From Actinoplanes italicus (GTDB taxonomy: Bacteria > Actinomycetota > Actinomycetes > Mycobacteriales > Micromonosporaceae), in NCBI RefSeq assembly GCF_003001815.1, contig NZ_PVMZ01000002.1, positions 682,001 to 746,000 on the forward strand: 64,000 nt of DNA, written 5' to 3'. The notes under the pieces are model-generated. The model was not told the origin of the DNA. It did not search any database and saw only the letters and a program-made list of their open reading frames with translations. Each line of letters opens with the position of its first letter. The stretch's first letter is position 1. Positions 43,454 to 53,188 of this stretch are shown piece after piece. The position numbers and the translations under genes are program-made.

Positions 43454-44017
43454 ATGACAAGGATTATCGCGGGCGCACACGGGGGTCGACGCCTGTCCGC
43501 TCCGCCGGGTGCGCACACGAGGCCCACATCGGACCGTGTCCGGGAGGCCTTCTTCAGCACTCTTGAGACGATGACCGATTTGTCGGACGCGCGGTTCGCT
43601 GACCTGTACGCCGGATCCGGCGCGATAGGACTCGAGGCGCTCTCCCGCGGGGCCACCCACGCGCTGCTGGTCGAGGCCGACGGCAAGGCGGCCCGTGCGA
43701 TCCGGGACAACATCGTCGCGCTCAAGGCCGGCTCGGCCGCCCGCCTGGTGACCGGCAAGGTCCTGCAGGTGCTCGGCGATCCACCGGCCGGTGGACCGTT
43801 CGATGTGGTGTTCGCCGATCCGCCGTACGCGCTGGGTGACGACGAGATCACAACCGTGCAGGAGGGGCTGGTGGCCAACGGATGGCTGGCGCCGGACGCC
43901 GTCGTGATTTTCGAGCGGTCCACCCGCGGTGAGCCGCTGAGCTGGGTGGACGGTCTGGTCGGCGATCGCACCCGGCGTTACGGCGAGACCACTCTTTGGT
44001 ACGGTCGCCGATCATGA
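43454..44017 (+). CDS. rsmD: 16S rRNA (guanine966-N2)-methyltransferase
   Basis: 187 residues from ATG 43454. TRIIAGAHGGRRLSAPPGAHTRPTSDRVRE is the RNA-binding entry, with YAGSGAIGLEALSRGA for S-adenosylmethionine and FADPPYAL as the DPPY N6/N2 methylation motif. The length is normal. Its TGA overlaps the coaD ATG, the usual rsmD-coaD pair. Confidence 0.93.
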   Translation: MTRIIAGAHGGRRLSAPPGAHTRPTSDRVREAFFSTLETMTDLSDARFADLYAGSGAIGLEALSRGATHALLVEADGKAARAIRDNIVALKAGSAARLVTGKVLQVLGDPPAGGPFDVVFADPPYALGDDEITTVQEGLVANGWLAPDAVVIFERSTRGEPLSWVDGLVGDRTRRYGETTLWYGRRS

Positions 44018-44493
44018 GACGAGCGGTGTGTCCTGGCTCCTTCGATCCGGTCACCAACGGGCACCTCGACATCATCGGACGGGCCAGCCGGCTCTTCGAC
44101 GAGGTCATCATCGGAGTCCTGATCAACCAGTCGAAGAGCGGGCTGTTCACCATCGAGGAGCGTCTGGAGATGCTCGGCGAGGCGACGGCTCAGTACCCCA
44201 ACGTGCGGGTCGCGTCCTTCCACGGACTGCTGGTCGACTTCTGCCGGGACCAGGGCGCCGCGGTCGTGGTCAAGGGCCTCCGCGCGGTCAGTGACTTCGA
44301 CTACGAGCTGCAGATGGCACAGATGAACATCGGGCTCTCCGGAGTGGAGACGCTGTTCATGCCGACCAACCCGCTCTACTCCTTCCTGTCCTCGAGTCTC
44401 GTCAAGGACGTGGTGAAGTGGGGCGGCGACGCCTCGCCGTACCTGCCGGACAATGTGCTGGCTCGCCTCGTGGGCCGGTTGAAGCAGAATTAG
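44014..44493 (+). CDS. coaD: Phosphopantetheine adenylyltransferase
   Basis: 159 residues, ATG 44014 overlapping rsmD. VCPGSFDPVTNGHLDIIGRA holds the TxGH-type nucleotidyltransferase motif, VVKGLRAVSDFDYELQMAQMN the phosphopantetheine loop, and PTNPLYSFLSSSLVKDV the ISSS/S-type end. It carries out the penultimate step of CoA synthesis. Confidence 0.96.
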   Translation: MRRAVCPGSFDPVTNGHLDIIGRASRLFDEVIIGVLINQSKSGLFTIEERLEMLGEATAQYPNVRVASFHGLLVDFCRDQGAAVVVKGLRAVSDFDYELQMAQMNIGLSGVETLFMPTNPLYSFLSSSLVKDVVKWGGDASPYLPDNVLARLVGRLKQN

Positions 44494-44558
44494 GCGGCGG
44501 CACAGTAACGTGATCGCACCACGCTGGGTGGCGGTTCGACGACGGGAGTGAGGCACCG

Positions 44559-45056
44559 GTGGATCCGCTCGACCGTATCGACGAGCTCATTGAGTTGGTC
44601 CAGGACGCGCGCTCCGTGCCGATGTCACGGACGAACTTCATGTTCGACCGCGGCGAGATGATCGAGCGCCTCGAGGAGCTCCGCGCCGAGCTGCCCTCGG
44701 AGCTGCGCAAGGCGGCCGCCGTCCTCGACGAGCGGGACCGGATCGTCGACGCCGGGCGGCGCGAGGCCGACCGGATCGTCAGCGAGGGTGAGAGTGAACA
44801 CGCCCGTCTCGTCTCGGTCAACGAGATCACCGTCTCCGCGGAGCACGAGGGCGCCCGGATCATCGCCGAGGCGCGGACCGAGGCTCAGCGGCTGCGTGAG
44901 GAGGTCGACGACTACGTCGACACCGCCCTGGCGAACTTCGAGCAGTTCCTGACCCGTGCGCTGTCGTCCATCGAGCGGGGGCGTGACAAGATGCACGCGC
45001 TCCGCGAGATCGGCACTTTCCAGGGCGAGGACGCGGAGCGGCCGCTCCCCTTTTAA
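44559..45056 (+). CDS. sepIVA: SepIVA/DivIVA-like coiled-coil septation protein
   Basis: 165 residues from GTG 44559. The chain is highly charged and helical with heptads (IERLEELRAELPSELRKAAAVLDERDRIV; READRIVSEGESEHARLV), as in Rv2927c (SepIVA), a mycobacterial division factor. ARSVPMSRTNFMFDRGE is a conserved-looking N-terminal block. Gene order coaD-sepIVA-DUF177-rpmF follows mycobacteria loosely. It likely joins the division or polar growth machinery. The name rests on position and similarity of type. Confidence 0.7.
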   Translation: MDPLDRIDELIELVQDARSVPMSRTNFMFDRGEMIERLEELRAELPSELRKAAAVLDERDRIVDAGRREADRIVSEGESEHARLVSVNEITVSAEHEGARIIAEARTEAQRLREEVDDYVDTALANFEQFLTRALSSIERGRDKMHALREIGTFQGEDAERPLPF

Positions 45057-45129
45057 GAGCCCGATTCGACGACGTACAGCAAGCTCAGGTAATGTTTTCG
45101 GTCGGCCTACCCATGGCTGAGGAATCACG

Positions 45130-45693
45130 ATGCCCAAGTCACCACAGAGCCACCTGAACCCCAGGCAACCGCTGGTCGTCGACACGACGAAACTGCCGCG
45201 GCAGCCTGGTGCGACGCGTGCCCTGAATCGGGTGGTGCCGGCCCCGGCGGACCTCGGTCTGGAGATGATCTCGGTTCCCGAAGGGTCCGACCTCACGCTC
45301 GACATGAGCATGACGTCGGTCTCCGAGGGGGTCTACATCAGCGGCACCGCTACGGGCTCGCTCACCGGCGAGTGCGGGCGTTGCCTCAACGAGATCGACA
45401 AGTCGTTCGAGGTCTCGATCGCGGAGCTCTTCGCCTATGCGGACAGCACCACGGAGGAGACGACCGACGAGGACGAGGTCGGCCGGATGCAGGGCGACCT
45501 GCTCGACCTGGAGCCGGCGATTCGGGACGCGATCGTCCTGATGCTGCCGACCAACCCGCTCTGCCGCCCGGACTGCCCAGGGTTGTGCCCCGACTGCGGG
45601 GTGCACTTCGACGACCTTCCGGCTGATCACAGCCATGAGGAAGTCGATGCCCGCTGGGCCGCTTTGCGCAACCTGTCAAAAAACGAGGAGTAG
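45130..45693 (+). CDS. DUF177/YceD-family protein linked to 23S rRNA maturation
   Basis: 187 residues, ATG 45130. A CGRCLNEI zinc-type pair and a C-terminal [13 protein letters not shown] cluster with acidic stretches are the DUF177 signatures. YceD is required for 23S rRNA accumulation in E. coli and chloroplasts. It is the usual gene before rpmF, here 5 nt upstream of it. Confidence 0.9.
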   Translation: MPKSPQSHLNPRQPLVVDTTKLPRQPGATRALNRVVPAPADLGLEMISVPEGSDLTLDMSMTSVSEGVYISGTATGSLTGECGRCLNEIDKSFEVSIAELFAYADSTTEETTDEDEVGRMQGDLLDLEPAIRDAIVLMLPTNPLCRPDCPGLCPDCGVHFDDLPADHSHEEVDARWAALRNLSKNEE

Positions 45694-45698
45694 GAACC

Positions 45699-45872
45699 GT
45701 GGCCGTCCCGAAGCGCAAGATGTCGCGCAGCAACACCCGCTCGCGCCGGGCGAACTGGAAGGCGACCGCGGTGGTTACCGCGGCCTGCTCCCAGTGCAAG
45801 TCGCCGAAGCTGCCGCACGCCGCCTGCCCGGTCTGCGGCACCTACAACGGCCGTCAGGTCCTCGAGGTCTGA
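45699..45872 (+). CDS. rpmF: 50S ribosomal protein L32
   Basis: 57 residues, GTG 45699, 5 nt after the DUF177 stop. [19 protein letters not shown] is the L32 hallmark, with two CxxC pairs (CSQC and CPVC) for a zinc ribbon and the end GRQVLEV. The gene is small enough to be missed by length filters. plsX follows 9 nt later. Confidence 0.96.
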   Translation: MAVPKRKMSRSNTRSRRANWKATAVVTAACSQCKSPKLPHAACPVCGTYNGRQVLEV

Positions 45873-45881
45873 CGACACCGC

Positions 45882-46871
45882 GTGACGCGCCCGATCATCG
45901 GGCGGGTCGTGCCCGAGCGGTGGCGAACCACCGGTGCCACGGTTCCCGGACAGCGGACTGTCGGGGAACCGGGCACCGCGCGGATCGCCGTCGACCTCCT
46001 CGGCGGGGACCAGGCTCCCGCCGTCGTGGTTGACGGCGCTCTGCGTGCTTGCAGGGCAGACCCGTTCCTTCAGCTGACGCTCGTCGGCCCGGCCGATGCC
46101 GCCGACGCGATCCTGGCCGCCCAGAAACCGGGCGTACGCCGCCGTATCACCACCACGAACACCCCGGCCGACACCGTCGGCGCCGCCGTGCTCGCCGTCG
46201 CCGAGGGCCGTGCCGACGCCCTGGTCTCCGCCGGTGACACCCGGGCCACCGTTCTCTCCGCGGCCCGCGAACTGGGCCGCTGGCCCGGCGTCCGCCGTCC
46301 CGCCCTGACCGCGGTCCTGCCGACCGCCGCCGGCCGGGTCATCCTGCTCGATGTGGGTTCCAGCGTCGACCCGGACGAGGAGACGCTCGCCTGGCACGCC
46401 CGGCTCGGGGCCGCGTACGCCTCGGTCGTCCATCACGTCCCCACCCCGCGCGTGGGACTTCTCACCATCGGCACCGAACCCGGCAAGGGCGACCGCCTGC
46501 GCCGTGGTCTGCCGGCCCGCCTGTTCGACCTGCCGCTGCCGGCCGGTGGCCGTTACGCCGGTCTGGTCGAGGGCAGCGACGTCGTCCTGGGCCGGGCCGC
46601 CGACGTCGTGGTCACCGACGGTTTCACCGGCAACGTCCTGCTCAAGGGTCTGGAAACGGCGTACGCCCTGACCGGCACCCCGGCGGGCCGAGCCGACCCC
46701 CCACCCCGTGCGGCGCTGCTGCTCGGGGTCTCCGGCACGGTCGTCGTCTGCCACGGCGCGGCCACCGGACCGGACATCGCCGCGGGCATCGCGCTCGCGG
46801 CCGACCTGCACCGCCGCGCCTCGGTCGCGGCGATCGCCGATCTGCTCAGTGCTCAGCGAGGTATCGCATGA
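45882..46871 (+). CDS. plsX: Phosphate acyltransferase PlsX
   Basis: 329 residues from GTG 45882. [45 protein letters not shown] and [17 protein letters not shown] are PlsX landmarks. It converts acyl-ACP to acyl phosphate for lysophosphatidic acid. The protein is divergent: usual AMGGD is LLGGD and the family NTGA is SAGD, so activity should not be assumed. About 25 extra N-terminal residues are present. The rpmF-plsX-rnc order is classic. Confidence 0.85.
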   Translation: MTRPIIGRVVPERWRTTGATVPGQRTVGEPGTARIAVDLLGGDQAPAVVVDGALRACRADPFLQLTLVGPADAADAILAAQKPGVRRRITTTNTPADTVGAAVLAVAEGRADALVSAGDTRATVLSAARELGRWPGVRRPALTAVLPTAAGRVILLDVGSSVDPDEETLAWHARLGAAYASVVHHVPTPRVGLLTIGTEPGKGDRLRRGLPARLFDLPLPAGGRYAGLVEGSDVVLGRAADVVVTDGFTGNVLLKGLETAYALTGTPAGRADPPPRAALLLGVSGTVVVCHGAATGPDIAAGIALAADLHRRASVAAIADLLSAQRGIA

Positions 46872-47656
46872 TTGACAAGCGCCGCCGTCCGTCCACCGAG
46901 CCACTCGAGGAGGCCTTCGGTGTCCCGTTCAAGCCGGAGCTGCTGGAAAGGGCGCTGACCCACCGGTCGTACGCCTACGAGAACGGCGGCCTGCCGACCA
47001 ACGAGCGCCTGGAGTTCCTCGGCGACTCGGTCCTCGGCGTCGTGATCACCTCCGCGCTCTTCCACAACCACCCGGACCTGCCCGAGGGCCAGCTCGCCAA
47101 GCTGCGGGCCAGTGTGGTCAACATGCACGCGCTGGCTGACGTGGCGCGCGGTCTCGGACCCGAGGGTCTCGGCCCGCACCTGCTGCTCGGCAAGGGCGAG
47201 GAGACCACCGGCGGCCGGGACAAGGCCAGCATCCTGGCCGACACCCTGGAGGCTCTGCTCGGCGCGATCTATCTGGAGCACGGTCTGGAGATCGCCAGCG
47301 AGGTGATCCACCGGTTGTTCGACCCCCTGATGGCCGAGTCGGCGGGGCGCGGTGCCGCGCTGGACTGGAAGACCAGCCTGCAGGAGCTCACGGCGGCGCT
47401 CGGCCTGGGTGTGCCGGACTACGAGATCGAGGACTCCGGACCGGACCACGCGAAGACGTTCACCGCCTGGGTGGTCGTCGCCGGTGAGCGGTACGGCGGA
47501 TCCGAGGGGCGCAGCAAGAAGCAGGCGGAGCAGCGTGCCGCCGCGGCGGCGTGGCGCACCCTGACGGAACAGTCGGAGAAGACCGAGGACCAGCCGGAGA
47601 AGATCGAGGAACAGCCGGAGAAGACCGAGGAACAGCCGGAGAAGACCGAGCCGTGA
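46868..47656 (+). CDS. rnc: Ribonuclease III with a repetitive acidic tail
   Basis: 262 residues, ATG overlapping pls[16 protein letters not shown] holds the catalytic Glu and Asp of the endonuclease domain, and the dsRNA-binding domain spans [14 protein letters not shown] to [18 protein letters not shown]. The last 29 residues are four EQ/DQPEK-type repeats ([19 protein letters not shown]), encoded by near-identical 21-bp units, absent from most RNase III. It processes rRNA precursors and double-stranded RNA. Confidence 0.95.
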   Translation: MIDKRRRPSTEPLEEAFGVPFKPELLERALTHRSYAYENGGLPTNERLEFLGDSVLGVVITSALFHNHPDLPEGQLAKLRASVVNMHALADVARGLGPEGLGPHLLLGKGEETTGGRDKASILADTLEALLGAIYLEHGLEIASEVIHRLFDPLMAESAGRGAALDWKTSLQELTAALGLGVPDYEIEDSGPDHAKTFTAWVVVAGERYGGSEGRSKKQAEQRAAAAAWRTLTEQSEKTEDQPEKIEEQPEKTEEQPEKTEP

Positions 47657-48819
47657 CGCTGGTAGAAGAAACGACGAAAAAAGAGTCGCTATGGAATAAG
47701 TCGGGCGGGCTGAACGGCCTGCTTACCGCGGTCGGAGTCCTCGCGCTGACCCGCGTCGGCCAGCTCCTCATGATCGCCTGGCTGGACGGTGGCACCGCCG
47801 AACCGCGCCCGCTCTTCGAACGCCTGCTCATCTGGGACGCCGGCTGGTTCCTACGGGTCGCCGTCGACGGTTACCCGGAGGGCTACACCTACAGCGCGAC
47901 CGGCCAGCTCGAAGGCAACGAGCTGGCCTTCTTCCCGGTCTACCCGATGCTGATCCGGCTCGGCGCCGCGATCGGCTTCGAGCCCAGCACCGCCGCCCTC
48001 GTCGTGGCGTGGCTCGCCTCCGTGGGCGCCGCGGTGGCCCTGCACCTGCTCGGTACCAGCCTCTACGGCAAGCGGGCCGGCTGGGCGCTGGTCGCGATCT
48101 GCTGCTCGGCACCGGCCTCGGTGGTGCTGTCCATGGCGTATTCGGAAAGCCTCTACATCGCCCTCGTCGCCGGCATGTTCGCGGCCGCGCACCGCCGGGT
48201 CTGGTGGGCGGCCGGTCTGCTCGGCCTGCTCACCGCGCTGAGCCGCCCGACCGGTGCCGCCGCCGCGCTGGCCCTGGCGGTCGCCGCGATCCTCGCGCTG
48301 CGCCACGACGACGGCCAGCCGAAGTGGAAGCCGTTCACCGCAGCCGCGGCCGCGCTCGCCGGGGTGCCGCTCTACCTCGGCTGGGTCGCCTACCGGGTCG
48401 GCGACCTCACCGCCTGGTTCAAGATCCAGACCGCGGGCTGGGGCACCTCGTTCGACTACGGCAGCAGCACCGGCAAGTTCCTGTGGACCACACTGCGCTC
48501 CGGCGACGGCTGGATCCCGATGAGTGTGGCGCTGATCCTGCTCGTGGCGCTGGCCGCGGCCGGGGTCGCGCTGGCGCAGAAGCCGTGGCTGCCGCTGGCC
48601 GTCTACGGCGTCGTCGCGATGATCCTCGTCTACGGGCAGGCCGGCTTCTACCACTCCAAGCCACGGCTGCTGCTGCCCGTACTGTTGACGCTGCTGCCGG
48701 CCGTCGTGGCCGCCGCCCGCGCCCGCCCCCGGGTCGCGGTGCTGTCCATCGGCGCGTGGGCGTTGTTCGGTCTCTGGTACGGCGCCTACCTGGTGACAGT
48801 TTGGCCGTACACATTGTAA
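47653..48819 (+). CDS. Polytopic GT-C mannosyltransferase (PIG-V-like)
   Basis: 388 residues from GTG 47653, overlapping the rnc stop. About nine hydrophobic helices; the loop after the first carries [18 protein letters not shown] (the WDAxxF motif of PIG-V/GT-C enzymes) and [13 protein letters not shown] matches the next conserved block. Such enzymes use polyprenyl-phosphate mannose on the outer face of the membrane, for lipoglycans or protein O-mannosylation. It sits between rnc and mutM, where it may simply be a passenger. Confidence 0.75.
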   Translation: MTLVEETTKKESLWNKSGGLNGLLTAVGVLALTRVGQLLMIAWLDGGTAEPRPLFERLLIWDAGWFLRVAVDGYPEGYTYSATGQLEGNELAFFPVYPMLIRLGAAIGFEPSTAALVVAWLASVGAAVALHLLGTSLYGKRAGWALVAICCSAPASVVLSMAYSESLYIALVAGMFAAAHRRVWWAAGLLGLLTALSRPTGAAAALALAVAAILALRHDDGQPKWKPFTAAAAALAGVPLYLGWVAYRVGDLTAWFKIQTAGWGTSFDYGSSTGKFLWTTLRSGDGWIPMSVALILLVALAAAGVALAQKPWLPLAVYGVVAMILVYGQAGFYHSKPRLLLPVLLTLLPAVVAAARARPRVAVLSIGAWALFGLWYGAYLVTVWPYTL

Positions 48820-48831
48820 AGGATCTTGAAG

Positions 48832-49677
48832 TTGCCCGAGCTTCCCGAGGTCGAGACCGTCCGCATGGGTCTGGCGAAGTGGGTGACCGGCCGCACCATC
48901 GACACCGCCGAGGTGCTGCACCCCCGAGCCATTCGCCGCCACCTGCCCGGCGACGCCCACTTCGCGGCGGTCCTGGCCGACCGTACCATCCTCGACATCT
49001 CCCGCCGCGGCAAGTACCTCTGGCTGCCGCTCGACTCCGGCGACGCGATCATCGGCCACCTGGGCATGTCCGGTCAGCTGCTGACGCAGCCCGCCGACGC
49101 CCCCGACGAGAAACACCTGCGGGTCCGTTTCACCTTCACCGACGGTGGCCCACAACTGCGTTTCGTCGACCAGCGCACCTTCGGCGGCCTCTCGGTCTCC
49201 GAGGGCGGCGCCGAACTCCCCGACGAGATCTCCCACATCGCCCGCGACCCGATGGACCCGCTCTTCGACGAGGAGGCGTTCGTCGCCCGCATCCGGGGCC
49301 GGCACACCGAGGTCAAACGCGCCCTCCTCGACCAGACACTGATCTCCGGAGTGGGCAACATCTATGCCGACGAGGCCCTGTGGCGCGCCAAGCTGCACGG
49401 CACCCGGCCCACCGACCAGCTCACCCGCCCGGCTGTGAAACGCCTGCTCGGCCATGTTCGCGACATCCTTGGCGAGGCCATCGTCGCGGGCGGAACCAGC
49501 TTCGACGAGCTGTATGTCAACGTCAACGGCGAGAGCGGCTATTTTGACCGGTCGCTGAACGCCTACGGGCGCGAGAGTGAGCCCTGTCACCGGTGCGGAG
49601 CCCCTATCCGGCGCGAACAGTTCATGAATCGGTCCAGCTTCAGCTGCCCAAGATGCCAACCCAGACCCCGAGGCTGA
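48832..49677 (+). CDS. mutM: Formamidopyrimidine-DNA glycosylase
   Basis: 281 residues. TTG 48832 is chosen because MutM must begin M-P-E-L with Pro2 as nucleophile; it is preceded by AAAGGA. An in-frame TTG at 48826 would bury the proline. [29 protein letters not shown] and a C-terminal C2C2 zinc finger (CHRCG and CPRCQ) complete the enzyme. It excises 8-oxoguanine, matching the role of mutT1 in this window. Confidence 0.96.
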   Translation: MPELPEVETVRMGLAKWVTGRTIDTAEVLHPRAIRRHLPGDAHFAAVLADRTILDISRRGKYLWLPLDSGDAIIGHLGMSGQLLTQPADAPDEKHLRVRFTFTDGGPQLRFVDQRTFGGLSVSEGGAELPDEISHIARDPMDPLFDEEAFVARIRGRHTEVKRALLDQTLISGVGNIYADEALWRAKLHGTRPTDQLTRPAVKRLLGHVRDILGEAIVAGGTSFDELYVNVNGESGYFDRSLNAYGRESEPCHRCGAPIRREQFMNRSSFSCPRCQPRPRG

Positions 49678-49885
49678 TGTACGGGGTTCGCGTCGCCCAC
49701 AAACGCCGCGATCTTGGGCGCTGATCCCCGTCCAGGTGTGTCCGGGTGTCCGATCGTCCATGATCGTCCGCGCGCCAGGGATGTTGAACATCCGTTCACG
49801 TCCTGGCGCCTCGCCCTGGTGCCAGCCAGGATCCCGCGTAGCGCAAGCGCCGTCCCCTACCCCGCGTAGCGCAAGCGCCGCCCAA

Positions 49886-49932
49886 GATCTTGTGTGGTTG
49901 TGCCGTTTCAGCAGCCGGAACTTCACAAGATC
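49886..49932 (+). repeat. 47-bp dyad element, copy A
   Basis: GATCTTGTGTGGTT, 19 nt, AACTTCACAAGATC. Arms match at 12 of 14 positions. The 19-nt centre begins GTGCCGT like copies B and C. Confidence 0.75.
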
Positions 49933-50069
49933 CGCCGGAGTCGAGCGCCCGCCGGTGGGCGGCGGCCGGGAGGCGGGCGCGTGCCGGAAGTCGGCAGTCG
50001 GTGAGGGCGCGTGCCGGTAGTCAGCAGTCGGTGGGCGGGCGTGTGCACGGTAGGCGGTAGTCGACCGGC

Positions 50070-50116
50070 GATCTTGTGGGGTTGTGCCGTCGGGCCGGCC
50101 GGAACTTCACAAGGTC
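50070..50116 (+). repeat. 47-bp dyad element, copy B
   Basis: GATCTTGTGGGGTT, 19 nt, AACTTCACAAGGTC. Same 14-19-14 geometry; the centre starts GTGCCGTCGGGC. Confidence 0.75.
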
Positions 50117-50161
50117 TGCCAGTAGCCCGGCGCGCGCCGGTAGAGGGGGTAGTCGACCGGC

Positions 50162-50209
50162 GATCTTTGTGGAGTTGTGCCGTCGGGCTGGCCCGAACCC
50201 CACAAGATT
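50162..50209 (+). repeat. 47-bp dyad element, copy C (one base longer in the left arm)
   Basis: GATCTTTGTGGAGTT, 19 nt, AACCCCACAAGATT. Centre GTGCCGTCGGGC as in copy B. Confidence 0.7.
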
Positions 50210-50543
50210 CGCCGGAAGGCGGGCGCCAGCCGAAAGGCGGGCGTCAGCGGCCGATCTCGCGCGAGGCACAGGCGAGCGCACAAGATCCCATCCGAAGTGT
50301 GAACGAGTGCACAAGATCTTGCGCGGCGAAGCGCCGGTCGCGGCCGGTCGAAGCCCGTGCCACAGCAGCCCCCGTGCCGCCGGGCCATCGCGCCGCCGGG
50401 CCATCGCGCCGCCGGGCCACCGCGCCGCCGGGCCACCGCGCCCCGGGCCAGCGCCCCCGGGCACCGCGCCGCCCGGCCAGCGCCCGCGGACCGGCGTCAT
50501 GCCGCGTCGGTGAGCGTGGAGCAAACGCGACTCCGAGCGCGAA

Positions 50544-51089
50544 TCAGCTTGCCGCGCTCGCCCCCACGCGAGGGCCCGCGTCCGTGGCCAGGCCGAACCC
50601 CGCGCCGCGGCGGCCCATCAGGCGGCGGGCCGCGGTCAGTAACGGCGCGGGCACCCCGTACACGATGTGGCCGTCGCCCGGTCGTACCCCGTCGCCGTCC
50701 CAGCTCTGGTAGGCCGACCACGGCCCCTCGAAGGTGCAGATCCGCACGCCGAGGTCGCGGTAGAGCGGATGCGTCGGCACGCCCGGGTTGAGGACGACGC
50801 GGTGCAGGCCGCGGCGGGCGGCGAGCCGGACGGTGAGGGCGACGGGTCCGACGCCGCCGGAGCCGGCGGGCGCCCGGTCGAGGAACAGTCCCTCGACGCC
50901 GTCGGCCCGCCACGCGTCGACGTCGGCGAGTACGTCGGCGAGGGAGCGGCTGCCCCAGTCGAGGTCGATGCGGCCGAGCGACTGGTGCAGGGTGCGCCGG
51001 TCGCCGGGCTGTTCGCGGACGATCCAGGTTTCGGCGTCCAGCTCCAGCTCGGGCGACGGGTGGGCGTACGGGGGGAACAGGGTCTTCAC
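50544..51089 (-). CDS. Spherulin-4/GH135-like glycoside hydrolase fragment
   Basis: 181 residues from GTG 51089, overlapping the upstream stop (GTGA). VVLNPGVPTHPLYRDLGV followed by RICTFEGPWSAYQSW matches the core of the Spherulin-4 TIM-barrel family, whose fungal member Sph3 (GH135) cleaves alpha-1,4-galactosaminogalactan. VEGLFLDRAPAG could hold an acidic residue. It is shorter than the 230-280 residues usual for this family and has no signal peptide. Last gene of a three-gene operon with a PelF-like transferase and a membrane protein, so it may trim or release the polymer they make. Confidence 0.7.
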   Translation of the reverse strand: MKTLFPPYAHPSPELELDAETWIVREQPGDRRTLHQSLGRIDLDWGSRSLADVLADVDAWRADGVEGLFLDRAPAGSGGVGPVALTVRLAARRGLHRVVLNPGVPTHPLYRDLGVRICTFEGPWSAYQSWDGDGVRPGDGHIVYGVPAPLLTAARRLMGRRGAGFGLATDAGPRVGASAAS

Positions 51090-53188
51090 GGCGTCCTCCG
51101 TAGGTCGGCGGCGGTCAGGGCGACGATGAGCAGGCCGGCGAGATGGGTCGCGGCGAGGACCGCGACCGCGGCGGGCAGGAGCCCGGCCGGCGGGGCGGAC
51201 ATGGCGAGCACAGCCGCGGCGAGCGGCGGCAGGGCGGCGAGGGTGGCGGCGATCCCGTGCCGGGAGCGGGCGGCGAGCAGGAACGTGACGGCGAACACTC
51301 CGCCGAGAAGCGTGGCGGCGGCCAGGGCGAGGACCGCGTCACGGGCGCCGGGGACACCCGAGAACCCGTACGGCAGCCGGTAGGCCGCGACCAGCAGCCC
51401 GCATCCGGCGGCTAGCGGCGGCACCAGCCCGGCCAGGGTGATGGCCGTGACGTTGCGTACATGCCGATCGAATTCCTCGGGTGACTCGGCCGAGTCGAGC
51501 CCGGCGTCGAGGCGGTGCGTGTGCCAGCCGATCAGGCCTTCGAGCAGCGGCACGGCGAGCAGCAGCGGCAGCGCGGCGGGCAGCGGCATGACGGCGGGTC
51601 CACCGCGCCAGAGGAGAGTGACGGAGAGGGCCTGGGCCGCGCCGATCACCAGATAGGCGACGGCCCGGCGGCGGTCGGCGGCAGTGAGCCGCGGCGGCGG
51701 GCCGACCGGGGTGGAGAGCACTGCCGGGAGCACGGCGGGCCGGAACGCGCGGATGGCGACGGCGACGATCACCGCGGGCAGCAGCGTCTGCACCGGTACC
51801 AGCGTGGCCTCGGGGATCCCGCCGGCTTCGGCGAGCACCGCGGCGGCGAGCAGCCAGCACGGCACGTACCAGCCGGCGACCGCGCCCTCGGCCCGGGTGA
51901 CCAGCGCGGCGGTCACACTGGCCAGGGTGATCAGCCCGCCGACGCCGGTGGTGGCGGCCAGCAGACGGTCGGGTCCGAGCAGTGGGTCGGGCGCGACCCA
52001 GACGAGCGCGCACCAGAGTCCGATCACCGCGGCGAATCCGGCGCCGACCATCCGGGCGGCCGCGGCGGGCCCACCACGGCGGGCGACGCTCACACCCATG
52101 CCGGTCAGGCCCTGTGCCGCGGTCCAGCCGAGCAGCAGGATGACGGCGGGCACCGGCCAGGCGACCCGTCCGAGCGGTTCGGCGGCGGCGATGGCGACGC
52201 TGAGCGGCCCGAGGTACAGCCCGCACCGGACCAGCGCGGCGTTCAGATAGGTGTTACGCGGGCGCCGGGCATGCGCGCGTCGGCCGAGGCGACGCCGTCC
52301 GGCTTCGCGATCTTTCTCAACCCTTTTGCGGTACGGCTGTCGCGTTCCGGAAATGTCGGAGTCCGCCCCGCCCACCGGCTCGCTGACAGGTTCCCGGGGC
52401 GTGGCGGTGACGCCGGCCGGCGAATCGGCGTCGTCGGTCCCGGCACCCGGCACCGCCGAGTCCGCCCACCCCGTTCCACCGGCTGATACGTCCCCATCAA
52501 CCCAGCCGATGCCGGTCGCGTCAGCCGCGGTCCACCCGGCCGCGCGTCCCGTGCCGTCGCCCCAGGTGCCCGGATGGGCCCGGTCACCCGGATGATCAGA
52601 GCCGTGCCGGCTGTCGGTCCACCCGACGGCACCGGCAGCGTCGTCCCAGGAAACGGGCGCTCCGATGCCGGTTGCTCCGGCGTCTGTCCAGGCGCCGGCA
52701 TGGTTGCCCGGCTGTGGACTGTCGTCCCAGGAAAGGGCCGGTCTGATGCCGGTTGCGGCGGCGTCGGTCCAGGTAGACGGCTCCGCGCCCCGCTCGGCAC
52801 CGCGGACGGGCTCGAACCAGCCGGTCGTCCCGGCCTGCCCCGACCCGGCGGGTGCCGCGTCCCAGAACACCCGCCCGTCGACCACTCCGGAGGCTTCGAG
52901 CGGGTCGGTGATGCTGGCGGGGGCCAGTGCCTGCCCCGCGTTGGTGGCCCACGGGTCCCAGGCGGGCGCGGGGAACTCGACGTCGGTGACGGCCGCGCCG
53001 GGCTCCTCGGGGATTACCGGGTCCTCGGCCGCGTGCCGGCCGCCGCGGCGGCGCAGCGGTGGCGCCTCGGCCTGGTTGAGCGCCGCATGCCGCGGTTCGC
53101 CCGCGGCGTTCTGCCGCCGGCGGTTGCGGTTGCGGGCGGTACGCGTGGTGGCCGCCCCGCCCGCACCACGCGGGGGAGTGATCGTCAT
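51086..53188 (-). CDS. Multi-pass membrane protein of the PelF-like operon (PelG-like candidate)
   Basis: 700 residues. Residues 1-300 are low-complexity, with degenerate Trp repeats (AWTDAGATGIGAPVSWDD, WTDAAATGIRPALSWDD); residues 300-700 have about 11 hydrophobic helices, consistent with a polysaccharide exporter/flippase-like domain such as PelG. Overlaps both neighbours by 4 nt, so it is tightly coupled to the PelF-like transferase and the spherulin-4 protein. The assignment as PelG-like comes from the neighbour, not from a motif; it could be any transport or synthase membrane component. Confidence 0.6.
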   Translation of the reverse strand: MTITPPRGAGGAATTRTARNRNRRRQNAAGEPRHAALNQAEAPPLRRRGGRHAAEDPVIPEEPGAAVTDVEFPAPAWDPWATNAGQALAPASITDPLEASGVVDGRVFWDAAPAGSGQAGTTGWFEPVRGAERGAEPSTWTDAAATGIRPALSWDDSPQPGNHAGAWTDAGATGIGAPVSWDDAAGAVGWTDSRHGSDHPGDRAHPGTWGDGTGRAAGWTAADATGIGWVDGDVSAGGTGWADSAVPGAGTDDADSPAGVTATPREPVSEPVGGADSDISGTRQPYRKRVEKDREAGRRRLGRRAHARRPRNTYLNAALVRCGLYLGPLSVAIAAAEPLGRVAWPVPAVILLLGWTAAQGLTGMGVSVARRGGPAAAARMVGAGFAAVIGLWCALVWVAPDPLLGPDRLLAATTGVGGLITLASVTAALVTRAEGAVAGWYVPCWLLAAAVLAEAGGIPEATLVPVQTLLPAVIVAVAIRAFRPAVLPAVLSTPVGPPPRLTAADRRRAVAYLVIGAAQALSVTLLWRGGPAVMPLPAALPLLLAVPLLEGLIGWHTHRLDAGLDSAESPEEFDRHVRNVTAITLAGLVPPLAAGCGLLVAAYRLPYGFSGVPGARDAVLALAAATLLGGVFAVTFLLAARSRHGIAATLAALPPLAAAVLAMSAPPAGLLPAAVAVLAATHLAGLLIVALTAADLRRTP

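Larger units (their letters stand above)
49678..50543. other. Gene-free region with three copies of a 47-bp dyad element
   Basis: No plausible CDS. It contains the dyads listed separately (49886, 50070, 50162), half-sites of the same family near 50279 and 50310, a 20-bp duplication CCCGCGTAGCGCAAGCGCCG (49833 and 49861), and CCGGGCCA-type simple repeats at 50388-50470. Confidence 0.7.
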
